In this document: positions 1 through 8,134 of the stretch, piece by piece
How positions within the stretch are numbered: the first letter of the stretch is position 1
Layout of the letters: the number at the start of each line of letters is the position of its first letter
NCBI RefSeq assembly: GCF_012030425.1
Contig: NZ_JAAUVN010000001.1
Span: 1,984,001-2,048,000, forward strand
DNA from: Sphingobacterium sp. B16(2022)
GTDB lineage: Bacteria > Bacteroidota > Bacteroidia > Sphingobacteriales > Sphingobacteriaceae
Direction: 5' to 3'
DNA: 64,000 bases
Notes under the pieces: generated by a model
The model's input: only the letters and a program-made list of their open reading frames with translations
The model's database searches: none
Told to the model about the DNA's origin: nothing
Translations under genes and position numbers: made by a program

Positions 1-65
1 ATTTGGAAATGTCTGATACCCGTTGACCTGGCATATCACTCATTCGTAATTTCTTCAACAATATT

Positions 66-233
66 TAAAAAGGAAAAGCAATAGTGGGCATTTGCCTGTT
101 AACGCTTAAAAATATAAAACCAAAAGGACTTCCGAATTTCATTGGCGTAATTTCATTGGCGTACATTCTGAAAACGGAGCACATAGAATAACTGTTGAAT
201 GGGATGAAACTGCTGAATCTCACATCAGATAGA
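66..233 (+). pseudogene. possible gene tail broken by a 14-bp tandem duplication
   Basis: A 14-base unit (135-148) is repeated immediately at 149-162. If one copy is removed, a single reading frame runs from about 69 through both flanks and ends at TAG near 229, with a composition that looks protein-like (segments GLPNFIGVHSENGAHR and ITVEWDETAESHIR). The duplication is not a multiple of three, so the present sequence is out of frame across it. I do not recognise the protein family and there is no start codon in view, so this may be the end of a gene lying mostly outside a former reading frame. It is convergent with the transporter gene at 249. It could also be chance. Confidence 0.3.
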
Positions 234-248
234 AAGCTTGTGAACAAA

Positions 249-1595
249 TTAAAGTAAAAAACCACTTAAAATAAAACCAACAAAGATTGTTACGGCAATC
301 GCCACCAACCCAGGTAACATAAAACTGTGATTGACTACAAATTTCCCAATTTTGGTACTTCCTGTTCGATCAAAGTCAATGGCTGCTACGAGCGTGGGAT
401 AACCTGGAAGAAAGAAGTCTCCATTTACTGCGGGAAACATTGCCAATAAATGTGGACTCGAGATACCAAGAGCTAGCCCCATAGGCATAATAGCCCGAGT
501 GGTGGCTGCTTGACTAAAAGTAAGTGCTCCCATGAAGAACAACGCAATTGCAAATGTCCAAGGGTGCTCCGTCACAACATCCTTGAAAGTATGTTCGATT
601 ATCTCTTCATTGGCCAACATAAAAGTGGCACTCATCCACACTACCCCCAATACAGATACGACAGCTGAAGCCATCGAAGTAAAGAGCGTCATCTTTGCCA
701 CCTTAGCAGCCGGAGTCTTCGTGATCAACATGATGCATCCAGAAGCAGATAAGGTAATCAGAATAATTAAGCTTGTGAGATTGATAGTTCCATTTTCACT
801 CACACTAAAGCTAGGTCCTCCACCTACATAAGGAACAAAGGCTGGAAATGCACCAAAGAAAATAACCAGAAGAATCGCCAATCCAAATATTGCTACCGCA
901 ATTTTGGCCCCTGGCGCAGGGACATACTGATGATTTACGTTCCCGATGCGACTGGGATCCATTGAGTGCGCAAATTCGGGGTCCTTCATCTTCTCTAAAA
1001 ATATCGGGTCTTTGTCGAGCTCAACTCCTTTTTTGCGCACAGCCAACACACTTGCCAGTATACCACACAGAGCAGCTGGGATACATACTTTCATAATATC
1101 GATGGATGCTGAAGAATATGCCAACATACCTGCAAGAGAAGCACTAGCTGCGCTCATTGGACTTCCTGTGATGGCCAGATGTGAGGCTATCACGGATACC
1201 GAAAGTGGTCTTTCAGGGCGTATCCGCCTTTTGGCGGAGACTTCAGCAATGATGGGCAAAAGGGAATAGACGATGTGGGCTGTCCCTGCGAATAGACATA
1301 GGAAATAAGTAACAAAAGGGGCGATAAACGTAATCTGGCTTGGGTTTTTACGGATTATACGTTCGGCAATACTCACAAGATAATCCAAACCACCTGCCGC
1401 CTGCAGGGTAGCTGCCGTAGTCACAATGGCCAGAATAATTAATAACACCGCTACAGGTGGGTCTGCGGGTGTCATTTTAAACACCAGCACGAAGATCAGT
1501 AAACCAACCATTCCCATTATTCCAAGACCTATCCCTTTCATTTGGGATCCGATCAAGATCATGATCAGCAGGATCCCGAGTTGCCAGAATATCAT
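249..1595 (-). CDS. anaerobic C4-dicarboxylate transporter, DcuA/DcuB family
   Basis: A 448-residue polytopic inner-membrane carrier. The order of hydrophobic segments and the conserved stretch around residues 60-160 (TLQAAGGLDYL, RKNPSQITFIAPFVT, GTAHIVYSLLPI, RIRPERPLS, GSPMSAA) match DcuA/DcuB proteins that exchange fumarate, malate, aspartate and succinate. Length is normal for the family (about 430-450). It is the last gene of the minus-strand Sus locus, 252 bases beyond the symporter gene, with a strong hairpin in between that may lower its expression. A role in uptake or export of a carboxylic acid linked to sugar-acid catabolism is inference; the substrate cannot be read from the sequence. 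Family call is firm, DcuA versus DcuB is not. Confidence 0.9.
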   Translation of the reverse strand: MIFWQLGILLIMILIGSQMKGIGLGIMGMVGLLIFVLVFKMTPADPPVAVLLIILAIVTTAATLQAAGGLDYLVSIAERIIRKNPSQITFIAPFVTYFLCLFAGTAHIVYSLLPIIAEVSAKRRIRPERPLSVSVIASHLAITGSPMSAASASLAGMLAYSSASIDIMKVCIPAALCGILASVLAVRKKGVELDKDPIFLEKMKDPEFAHSMDPSRIGNVNHQYVPAPGAKIAVAIFGLAILLVIFFGAFPAFVPYVGGGPSFSVSENGTINLTSLIILITLSASGCIMLITKTPAAKVAKMTLFTSMASAVVSVLGVVWMSATFMLANEEIIEHTFKDVVTEHPWTFAIALFFMGALTFSQAATTRAIMPMGLALGISSPHLLAMFPAVNGDFFLPGYPTLVAAIDFDRTGSTKIGKFVVNHSFMLPGLVAIAVTIFVGFILSGFLL

Positions 1596-1658
1596 TGTAC
1601 TATAAATTTAGGATAAATTAAATTTTCTATGGAATTGGGTTTCTTACACTTTATCTTC

Positions 1659-1702
1659 ACGATCCGAAAAGTAGATGGATAAGCATCTGCTTTTCGGATC
1701 GT
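1659..1702. terminator. strong hairpin between symporter and Dcu genes
   Basis: Two 19-base arms (1659-1677 and 1684-1702) with one G-T wobble flank a 6-base loop. Neither side has a clear T-tract, so it is either a weak terminator or a processing/stability stem that separates expression of the symporter gene from the Dcu carrier. The rest of 1596-1846 shows no gene and no recognisable promoter. Confidence 0.6.
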
Positions 1703-1846
1703 AAAATTTAGTTCTACCCTCCATCTATGTATTTGTTTCATAATTTAAGGTTTTTTAAAATGGCATCTCAAAGACCTATGCAAATAGCGCACAGGACATG
1801 AATAAGCTATTTATGATCAATAATTTAGTTACCTTATGCAATGATA

Positions 1847-3526
1847 TTACTTCATAGGTGATACTTTTTTAGCCGCTCTCCACGGGATGAGTGCGGTCAT
1901 CAATATCACCGTCGCAATTCCTCCTACCAATGGCGAACGATCTGCAAAGAAAAAACACAATACGTACAGAAGAACTGCTATAAAGCTAAGTGAAAATGCG
2001 ATCATCTTCAACCCGAATACATTCTGATTCTGTAATGCAATCTCCTCTTCTTCATCTATTTGTTTTATAGCTTCCTTTCGCTTTGCTTTCACCTTTTGAA
2101 GATTCATATACTCTGGACTTATTAACCCTCTCGATTTCGCAAATATTTCAACGCAAATCAACAAGAGAAATGGAAGCGCAACACCGAGTAACATCTCATT
2201 GGCCCTACTGAGTTTATAATCCATCAACAACGGAAAGACAATTTTAAATAGCAAATTTACAGATAGGCTTATTCCAGTGATGTATATGGTCGCTTTTCCT
2301 GTTAGCCGCTTTGAAAACAGTGCCCATATGGGTGGTGCTAGCAACGGTCCACCTGTAATCGCTCCTATGCTCAGGGTAAACTCGACTATCCCCCCAATTA
2401 GTGGCACTATAAGCGCAACAATAATCATAAAAAGTCCAAAAAACCAAGAAGATGCCCGAGCTATAAACATCAGTTTCTTTTCTGATGCCTGCGGATTTAC
2501 CGATCCTTTATAAATATCATTGGTAAATACAGCAGATACAACATTCAATGCCGTATTTGCTGAAGCCGATGTAGAAAAGTACATTCCTGTCAGCATCAAT
2601 CCTAATAATCCAGCGGGAAGAACCTTCTTACAAACCATTATATAAGCACCCTCCGTAGCTAGACCTATAAGATTTGGATTAATGACTTTATAGACCATGG
2701 GCGGAATCATCCATAACATGGGACTGACAATGTACAATGCGGCAAATAAATAAGCGACCTTCGATGCAGACCGAGGCGTATCCACACTGGTATACCGCTG
2801 CACGAATGTCCAGTTTCCGCCGATATAAAAAATATGATACAACGCAAATGCCAATATAAATCCCCAGGTATATTCACCACTCACCACATTAAAGAAGTCT
2901 TCGGGCACTTGATCCAAAAATGACTGTACGCCACCAACCTCCTGGAACACCAAAGGAATTACAATCAATATCGCTGCCGTCAATACGACAAACTGCAGTA
3001 TATCTGTCACCATCACTGCCCACAGCCCCCCAATAGCCGTGTAGGCGATCATCAAAATTCCCAATACGATGGTTACTGGGATCAAAGGATATCCCAACGA
3101 CTCCGAAACAAGTTTGGCCACTGAATAGAGTACCGATCCTTTGATAAAAACCGATACCAGCATAAATACATAGATATAACACTTCTGAACAGCGTTACCC
3201 AAGCGCTCCTTAATAAATTCGGCAGCAGTAAGGTTGCCTGTGGCCTTCCATTTAGGAGCCAAATATAGTCCTGTAATGAGCCCCCCTATACACATTGTCC
3301 ATTGGATCGTAATGGCTACCCAACCGTGACTATAGGCGATGGATCCCCAAGCTACGAATGTACCAGCTGAGAAGAAACTCATGAACAGTGACATCCCGCC
3401 AATAAACCAAGGAACAGCTTCTCCACCTGCAAAAAAAGATTTTAAATTTCTTCCTGTTCGTGAAAAACTAATTCCGACGAGCATAATGAAGACCGAAAAA
3501 ACTATTATGACTACTGTATCTATCAT
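1847..3526 (-). CDS. sodium:solute symporter (SSS family)
   Basis: A 559-residue inner-membrane protein with about 13 hydrophobic segments. The N-terminus (residues 20-60: GRNLKSFFAGGEAVPWF, SLFMSFFSAGTFVAWG) and the region ALYIVSPMLWMIPPM are typical of SSS sodium-coupled symporters. A charged cytoplasmic stretch (near residues 470-500, KVKAKRKEAIKQIDEEEE) precedes the last two helices. It lies 43 bases after the FAD oxidoreductase gene in the same orientation, so it is probably co-transcribed with the Sus locus and would import the mono- or oligosaccharide or sugar acid released in the periplasm. The substrate is inference. SSS proteins in such loci often carry sugars, uronates or sialic acid. 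Confidence 0.9.
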   Translation of the reverse strand: MIDTVVIIVFSVFIMLVGISFSRTGRNLKSFFAGGEAVPWFIGGMSLFMSFFSAGTFVAWGSIAYSHGWVAITIQWTMCIGGLITGLYLAPKWKATGNLTAAEFIKERLGNAVQKCYIYVFMLVSVFIKGSVLYSVAKLVSESLGYPLIPVTIVLGILMIAYTAIGGLWAVMVTDILQFVVLTAAILIVIPLVFQEVGGVQSFLDQVPEDFFNVVSGEYTWGFILAFALYHIFYIGGNWTFVQRYTSVDTPRSASKVAYLFAALYIVSPMLWMIPPMVYKVINPNLIGLATEGAYIMVCKKVLPAGLLGLMLTGMYFSTSASANTALNVVSAVFTNDIYKGSVNPQASEKKLMFIARASSWFFGLFMIIVALIVPLIGGIVEFTLSIGAITGGPLLAPPIWALFSKRLTGKATIYITGISLSVNLLFKIVFPLLMDYKLSRANEMLLGVALPFLLLICVEIFAKSRGLISPEYMNLQKVKAKRKEAIKQIDEEEEIALQNQNVFGLKMIAFSLSFIAVLLYVLCFFFADRSPLVGGIATVILMTALIPWRAAKKVSPMK

Positions 3527-3569
3527 CTTGTATCAAACATTAAATTAACGAAAATAATTGTCTTCTTAT

Positions 3570-5852
3570 CTATTCATAGCACCTGACTGCAAAAACTGCC
3601 GCAGGTACATCTGATGAAGGGTGTTCAAGATGAATTGTCATCTTGTCGGTCACGCACGGTTCTTGAAGTTCGATCACATTTCTGGTTCGGAAATTTTCTC
3701 TTCCTGTATATATAACCTTGCCCTGCCCATCTTCAATTCTGTAATTCCGAACACAGAATGGCATAGCCTTCTCCGGATGAGTCATCAATACTGATTCCAT
3801 CGCATGATCCCAATCGGTATCAAAATTAATTTGAATTCGTCGGATGGTCTGTTCCCGAGACCATTTGATGGAGATCATTGGACTGTTGTCGTCGACTGCA
3901 GCGACCCAAGCATTGGGCTGAATAGTTGGTCTATCAATGCCGTTTCGGACATTTTGGATGTCAAAGACAGAGAGGACCGAAGATAATCCAAGTGCTAGAT
4001 TGTGTCCTTCCGGTCGACGCTGTGGAGTCCAAAACTCAAAAGAATCCACTCCAGATTCCGGTAGGGCCTCCTGTTTTCCATTATTGGAGACAGCCTTATT
4101 GACGCCATTGAATACAGATAGTAATCCCGAGATTCGCTGATTGGAATAAGCCAGACGTATATCCGTATTCTGTAGAAATGTAAGAAAGATATACTGATCT
4201 TGATCGACTTCTAATTCAAAATCTAAAGATAGCGTATGAAATCCTTCTTTAAGCGCTATGTGCTTCTTTGCAAGCGTTTTGTCTGGAGTAAATCCGCCCC
4301 TCCGTTTACTCGCCCTCACCTCGACATTTAATGTTGTCTGCTTAATAGCTTCTACTTCCAAAAGAAAGATCGGCAATGCTCCAACCACCACAGGAAGTAG
4401 TTGTGCAGCAGAAATTTCAAGGTCTTTCCACACTAAATTTTCGCTCGAAAATCCCTTAAAAGCCAACGTACTCGAAACGGTTAGTTCCGCCTGCTGTACA
4501 AGGTCATCATCGTCGGACAATTTACTTCCGGGAATATACTGACCCGATTTCTGTAGTTCTTTTTGCAACTCAACCATATAATGGTCCTGACCAATCTGTC
4601 GTGGCATAAGTTGGTGCCGGATACACAATTGCGCTGCCACAGCCACAGCTTGCGCTACATATGCACATGTTGCCATCACTCTGGTAGCACCAAATGCAAC
4701 ATGGGAAACACTGATAATACGACCAGCCAAGAAGAGATTTTGAATATTATGGCTGTATAGGCAACGATAAGGGATATGAAAAATACCTTTACTATGCCAT
4801 TGGTTACATGGTTGACGGTCGCTAAATACACCATCTGCAGGATGGAGGTCAATAGACCAGCCGCCATATGCCACCGCATCTGGATACTGCCGTTGCTCCA
4901 CCACATCTTTCTGTGTCAATATGTAATCCCCTTCAAATCGACGGCTCTCTCTTTTACCGGGTACCATTCCTACCCACTCCAATGTCAGCGTATCGGCTTC
5001 AGGAAATTGTCCAGAATTCTTAATATAATCCCACACGCCATAAATGACTTTCCAAAGCTCCCACTTGATCTCTTCGGTATCATGTACCGTATCCAGTCGT
5101 CCTCCATATTCCACCCACCACAATTTACATCCATGTTCTTTGGCATTGAAGTTTTTGAATCGTGGAATTTCCTTGGTCACGTCCATCGCAAAGGCAGGTG
5201 GAGTATAGGACACTGGTTTTTCTACATCTTTTGTATAAAAATACAAGGTATGTCCCAATAGCTCCCCGTAGGATGTATCTGGCGCCATAGGTTCATCAAA
5301 TTCTTCCCGACTTTCTGCTCCCATGCGGAATGCAGCGCCAGAAAGAAAGCCTACAATTCCATCTCCAGAAGCATCGCAGAATAAAGGAGATACCAATTCA
5401 TATTGCGTGGAGTTCTGACTACAAAAAGCATGGACAGACTTGATGATTTCATTTCCGTCTTTCTGCACTTCGTGAACACTGGTATTGAGCAACAACCTTA
5501 TATTTGATTCCTGTTTTACCTTATCCAATAGGATCATATCTAATATAACTGCGTTACCCTCCGGATTGCGATATACGTTTTCGACCAATATTTCATCAAT
5601 AACCCCTCCTTCCCGACTCCATCTATTATTATTACCCATATGGGAAGTCGCTCCCAATATCCACAATCTTACCTCACTGGAGGCATTGCCTCCCAGTACA
5701 GAGCGATCCTGTACCAATACGACGTTTAGTCCTTGTCTAGCCGCAGTAATAGCTGCACAAACCCCGGACATCCCTCCTCCTACGATCGTCAGATCCGCCG
5801 TGATGATTTCCTTTTTTAATACTCTGGAGGTTCCCCCCTTACTGTAAATCAT
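3570..5852 (-). CDS. FAD-dependent oxidoreductase (FAD_oxidored type)
   Basis: A 760-residue protein with an N-terminal dinucleotide-binding fold: a beta strand then GGGMSG at 25-30, followed by QDRSVLGGNASSEV near 48-61, as in the FAD_oxidored family often found in carbohydrate loci of Bacteroidota. The flavin domain seems to reach about residue 430. The rest is beta-rich, with a terminal segment (about 640-760) resembling a carbohydrate-binding-like sandwich. There is no signal peptide or Tat motif, so it is probably cytoplasmic. It sits 73 bases after the esterase gene and 43 before the symporter. Oxidation of a released sugar is a reasonable inference, but the substrate is unknown. Confidence 0.85.
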   Translation of the reverse strand: MIYSKGGTSRVLKKEIITADLTIVGGGMSGVCAAITAARQGLNVVLVQDRSVLGGNASSEVRLWILGATSHMGNNNRWSREGGVIDEILVENVYRNPEGNAVILDMILLDKVKQESNIRLLLNTSVHEVQKDGNEIIKSVHAFCSQNSTQYELVSPLFCDASGDGIVGFLSGAAFRMGAESREEFDEPMAPDTSYGELLGHTLYFYTKDVEKPVSYTPPAFAMDVTKEIPRFKNFNAKEHGCKLWWVEYGGRLDTVHDTEEIKWELWKVIYGVWDYIKNSGQFPEADTLTLEWVGMVPGKRESRRFEGDYILTQKDVVEQRQYPDAVAYGGWSIDLHPADGVFSDRQPCNQWHSKGIFHIPYRCLYSHNIQNLFLAGRIISVSHVAFGATRVMATCAYVAQAVAVAAQLCIRHQLMPRQIGQDHYMVELQKELQKSGQYIPGSKLSDDDDLVQQAELTVSSTLAFKGFSSENLVWKDLEISAAQLLPVVVGALPIFLLEVEAIKQTTLNVEVRASKRRGGFTPDKTLAKKHIALKEGFHTLSLDFELEVDQDQYIFLTFLQNTDIRLAYSNQRISGLLSVFNGVNKAVSNNGKQEALPESGVDSFEFWTPQRRPEGHNLALGLSSVLSVFDIQNVRNGIDRPTIQPNAWVAAVDDNSPMISIKWSREQTIRRIQINFDTDWDHAMESVLMTHPEKAMPFCVRNYRIEDGQGKVIYTGRENFRTRNVIELQEPCVTDKMTIHLEHPSSDVPAAVFAVRCYE

Positions 5853-5925
5853 ATATTTTTTCTATTTTAATCAACGCTCTACTCACTTTCTAATGTCCCT
5901 AAAGCCTGGGGCATATTCTTCAATT

Positions 5926-6597
5926 TCACTGTATAAACTTGGATATAACTTTTTTCCAGACGTCGTATCCCTCCGCAGTAAGATGAAGTCCATCTTCACG
6001 ATAATATGCTGGAATCAAATCGCCATTAGCTTCCAACATCTCGGTATATACATCCGCATATTTGGCCCGCTCTTGTTTTGCTATAAATCGTTGTATCTCC
6101 GCATTTACCTCTTCCACTTGGTTTTTATCTTTTAATCGACGAGGTGATGGCTTTATGGAGATAAAGATTATTTCCGCATTTGGTTTCTCTTTCCTTATTG
6201 CATTAAACAGGAGGGCGAACTGCGCAACAATGCGTTCGGTCGACCAGCGTAGTCCGATGTCATTATCACCTTCGTAAATGAAAATTTGCTTCGGATCATA
6301 GGGGGTTATCAATCGATCCCTATAATTGTAAAGATCTATTGTCTTGGTTCCGGACACACCCCTATTAAGGATCGCTTTATCCGAAAAATCATCCTTTAGA
6401 GTCTTCCAATTCTCAATGGTCGAACTGCCAACAAACAGAATCACATCAGGTGGAGGTGGATATTGGGCGTCCAACTGTTCATATCGTTGTATTTTTTGTT
6501 CCCATTTCTCCTGTTGTGTCAATGTCGACTGGGCATAAAGATGAGGTATAGTCATACCGAGCAGTAAGCATATCCATATTATCTGAGTTGTTTTCAT
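5926..6597 (-). CDS. secreted SGNH/GDSL-type hydrolase (probable carbohydrate esterase)
   Basis: 223 residues with a signal peptide ending at YAQ (residue 23). The SGNH blocks are all visible: VGSSTIENW (nucleophile Ser at 58-59), NRGVSG (block II Gly), YEGDNDIG (block III Asn) and DGLH at 202-205 (catalytic Asp and His). This is the arrangement of periplasmic carbohydrate acetyl-esterases and rhamnogalacturonan acetylesterase-like enzymes. Its position right after a GH28-like gene supports removal of acetyl or other ester groups from a pectin-like glycan; that substrate is inferred. Gaps are 82 bases from the upstream gene and 73 to the next. Confidence 0.88.
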   Translation of the reverse strand: MKTTQIIWICLLLGMTIPHLYAQSTLTQQEKWEQKIQRYEQLDAQYPPPPDVILFVGSSTIENWKTLKDDFSDKAILNRGVSGTKTIDLYNYRDRLITPYDPKQIFIYEGDNDIGLRWSTERIVAQFALLFNAIRKEKPNAEIIFISIKPSPRRLKDKNQVEEVNAEIQRFIAKQERAKYADVYTEMLEANGDLIPAYYREDGLHLTAEGYDVWKKVISKFIQ

Positions 6598-6679
6598 CTG
6601 TATAAGTTACTTTGTAATCCGCTATCTGACGGATCGGTTTGTTTTGATTATTTATAAATTATATCATCCATTTCGATTC

Positions 6680-8113
6680 CTAATCCACCACTGTGATATT
6701 GGATGTAAAGGCATTTGCTACAATATCTGACTGAAGCATGTCTCTTCCCCCAACCTTTACGTTTTTGAAACTGACATTTTTGATCATATGCGCGGCATCA
6801 TAACCCTCAAATATTGCTGCGGTAGCACTACTCGTACAGTCAATAAATCGGATATCGGAAATAGTTCCAGGTCTGTATACAGGGTTTGAATTTGCATTTT
6901 GCTTGATATACATAAGGACAAACCGCGTATTGCCTGCTGTTTCATCTCGAATACCTTCAAACGTAATATTCTTTACATCGGCCCAATCCGAGTGCGGTAT
7001 GGCTACAGAATGACCACCCCAGGTCATTTGGGCAATATCTATGTCTTTAAAAGTAAGCTGTTCGACACTGCTGGTTTCTAAAGACGACCCAATACGAATA
7101 CCTACCCCCACTTGATTTTTCCAGATCATACAATCGTGCGCACTGCAATTTAATAGGGGTGTTTCCCCATCTGCAGCAGCATTTGTCGCATGCCAACCAA
7201 AACCATCATCTCCCGATCCGATAAAGCAGTGGGAAAAATGTACATCCTGACAGCCCGAACCTAGATCTAAACCATCATTATTCTGTCCAAAACTTAATAG
7301 ATTAAGATGTGATACCTCTACATCTGAAGAGTTGACCATATCCACTTGCCAGCCTAAAGCAGCATGTCGAACGCCAAATCCGCGAAGTTCAATATTTTGG
7401 CTGCGATAGACTTTGACGAAATTACCCGCTACAGGAGCAGTGCGGTCATCGATATATCCCCGACCGATTAGTTTGACATTGGAGACATTTTCAATCAGCA
7501 CTTTTCCTTTTAATATAGCCCCTTCTTCTAGATAATAAGTTGTATTCGATGCAAGTTTGAAGACCCCATTTACGCCTTCGTGCACACCTTTTGCAAACAC
7601 AACAGCTCCAGGCTTGTAAGCGCTGTAGTCAGGAGCACCAAATAGGAATAGAGGAGCTCTTCCGGGGATTGCTAAGGCATAATTATAATATTCTGGAACG
7701 GTAAATGTCAGTTCGTTCCCATTTTTCACTACCGGTATATCCAATCGCTTAGGCGACAGCGTAAAGTTGGAGAAGGTCGTATTGCAAATAATCTTAACCT
7801 GAGCACCAGGGGTATAGTTGAATAACGCCGTATGGACGTCTGTCTGTCCACCGTTTTGGGCAAGATCATAGCAGGTTTCCTGCCATACATCCAAGGTATC
7901 ATTATTGACGATGACTTGATAAGCCAAACTCTTCACCATTGGTGAATCCAATTGGCCGACCGTCGATGCCATGCGTGCAAGATTGTTTGCCGTTAGCTCT
8001 TCCGCAATGGGCAGATCCTGTCCGAAGCGGTTGCACCCCAATACTGTAGATACGGCCCCTAGGCATATCAGTAGTACCCAATAACTTTTTAAATAATTTA
8101 TACGTCTGTTCAT
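6680..8113 (-). CDS. GH28-like right-handed beta-helix lipoprotein
   Basis: 477 residues with a lipoprotein signal (lipobox VLGC, Cys 27), so it should be anchored in the outer or inner membrane. The middle and C-terminal parts are a parallel beta-helix. Polygalacturonase-type acidic residues are present: NNDG at 278-281, then GDD at 301-303, so Asp280, Asp302 and Asp303 have the 21-22 residue spacing of GH28 enzymes. The usual GHG motif is replaced by GVG at 336-338 and I see no RIK motif, so chemistry or specificity may differ from classical polygalacturonase. It starts 21 bases after the 882-residue enzyme gene. An exo-acting galacturonidase or a related glycosidase is the best guess. Confidence 0.8.
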   Translation of the reverse strand: MNRRINYLKSYWVLLICLGAVSTVLGCNRFGQDLPIAEELTANNLARMASTVGQLDSPMVKSLAYQVIVNNDTLDVWQETCYDLAQNGGQTDVHTALFNYTPGAQVKIICNTTFSNFTLSPKRLDIPVVKNGNELTFTVPEYYNYALAIPGRAPLFLFGAPDYSAYKPGAVVFAKGVHEGVNGVFKLASNTTYYLEEGAILKGKVLIENVSNVKLIGRGYIDDRTAPVAGNFVKVYRSQNIELRGFGVRHAALGWQVDMVNSSDVEVSHLNLLSFGQNNDGLDLGSGCQDVHFSHCFIGSGDDGFGWHATNAAADGETPLLNCSAHDCMIWKNQVGVGIRIGSSLETSSVEQLTFKDIDIAQMTWGGHSVAIPHSDWADVKNITFEGIRDETAGNTRFVLMYIKQNANSNPVYRPGTISDIRFIDCTSSATAAIFEGYDAAHMIKNVSFKNVKVGGRDMLQSDIVANAFTSNITVVD

Positions 8114-8134
8114 GTTGTTAGTTGTTTTTAAAGA

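Noticed and set aside
65..265. 66-residue minus-strand reading frame at the left edge
   Set aside because: It overlaps the Dcu gene end and has an unlikely composition; the plus-strand remnant is a better explanation.
4776..5261. 161-residue plus-strand reading frame
   Set aside because: It lies entirely antisense inside the FAD oxidoreductase gene and has no domain; it is a shadow frame.
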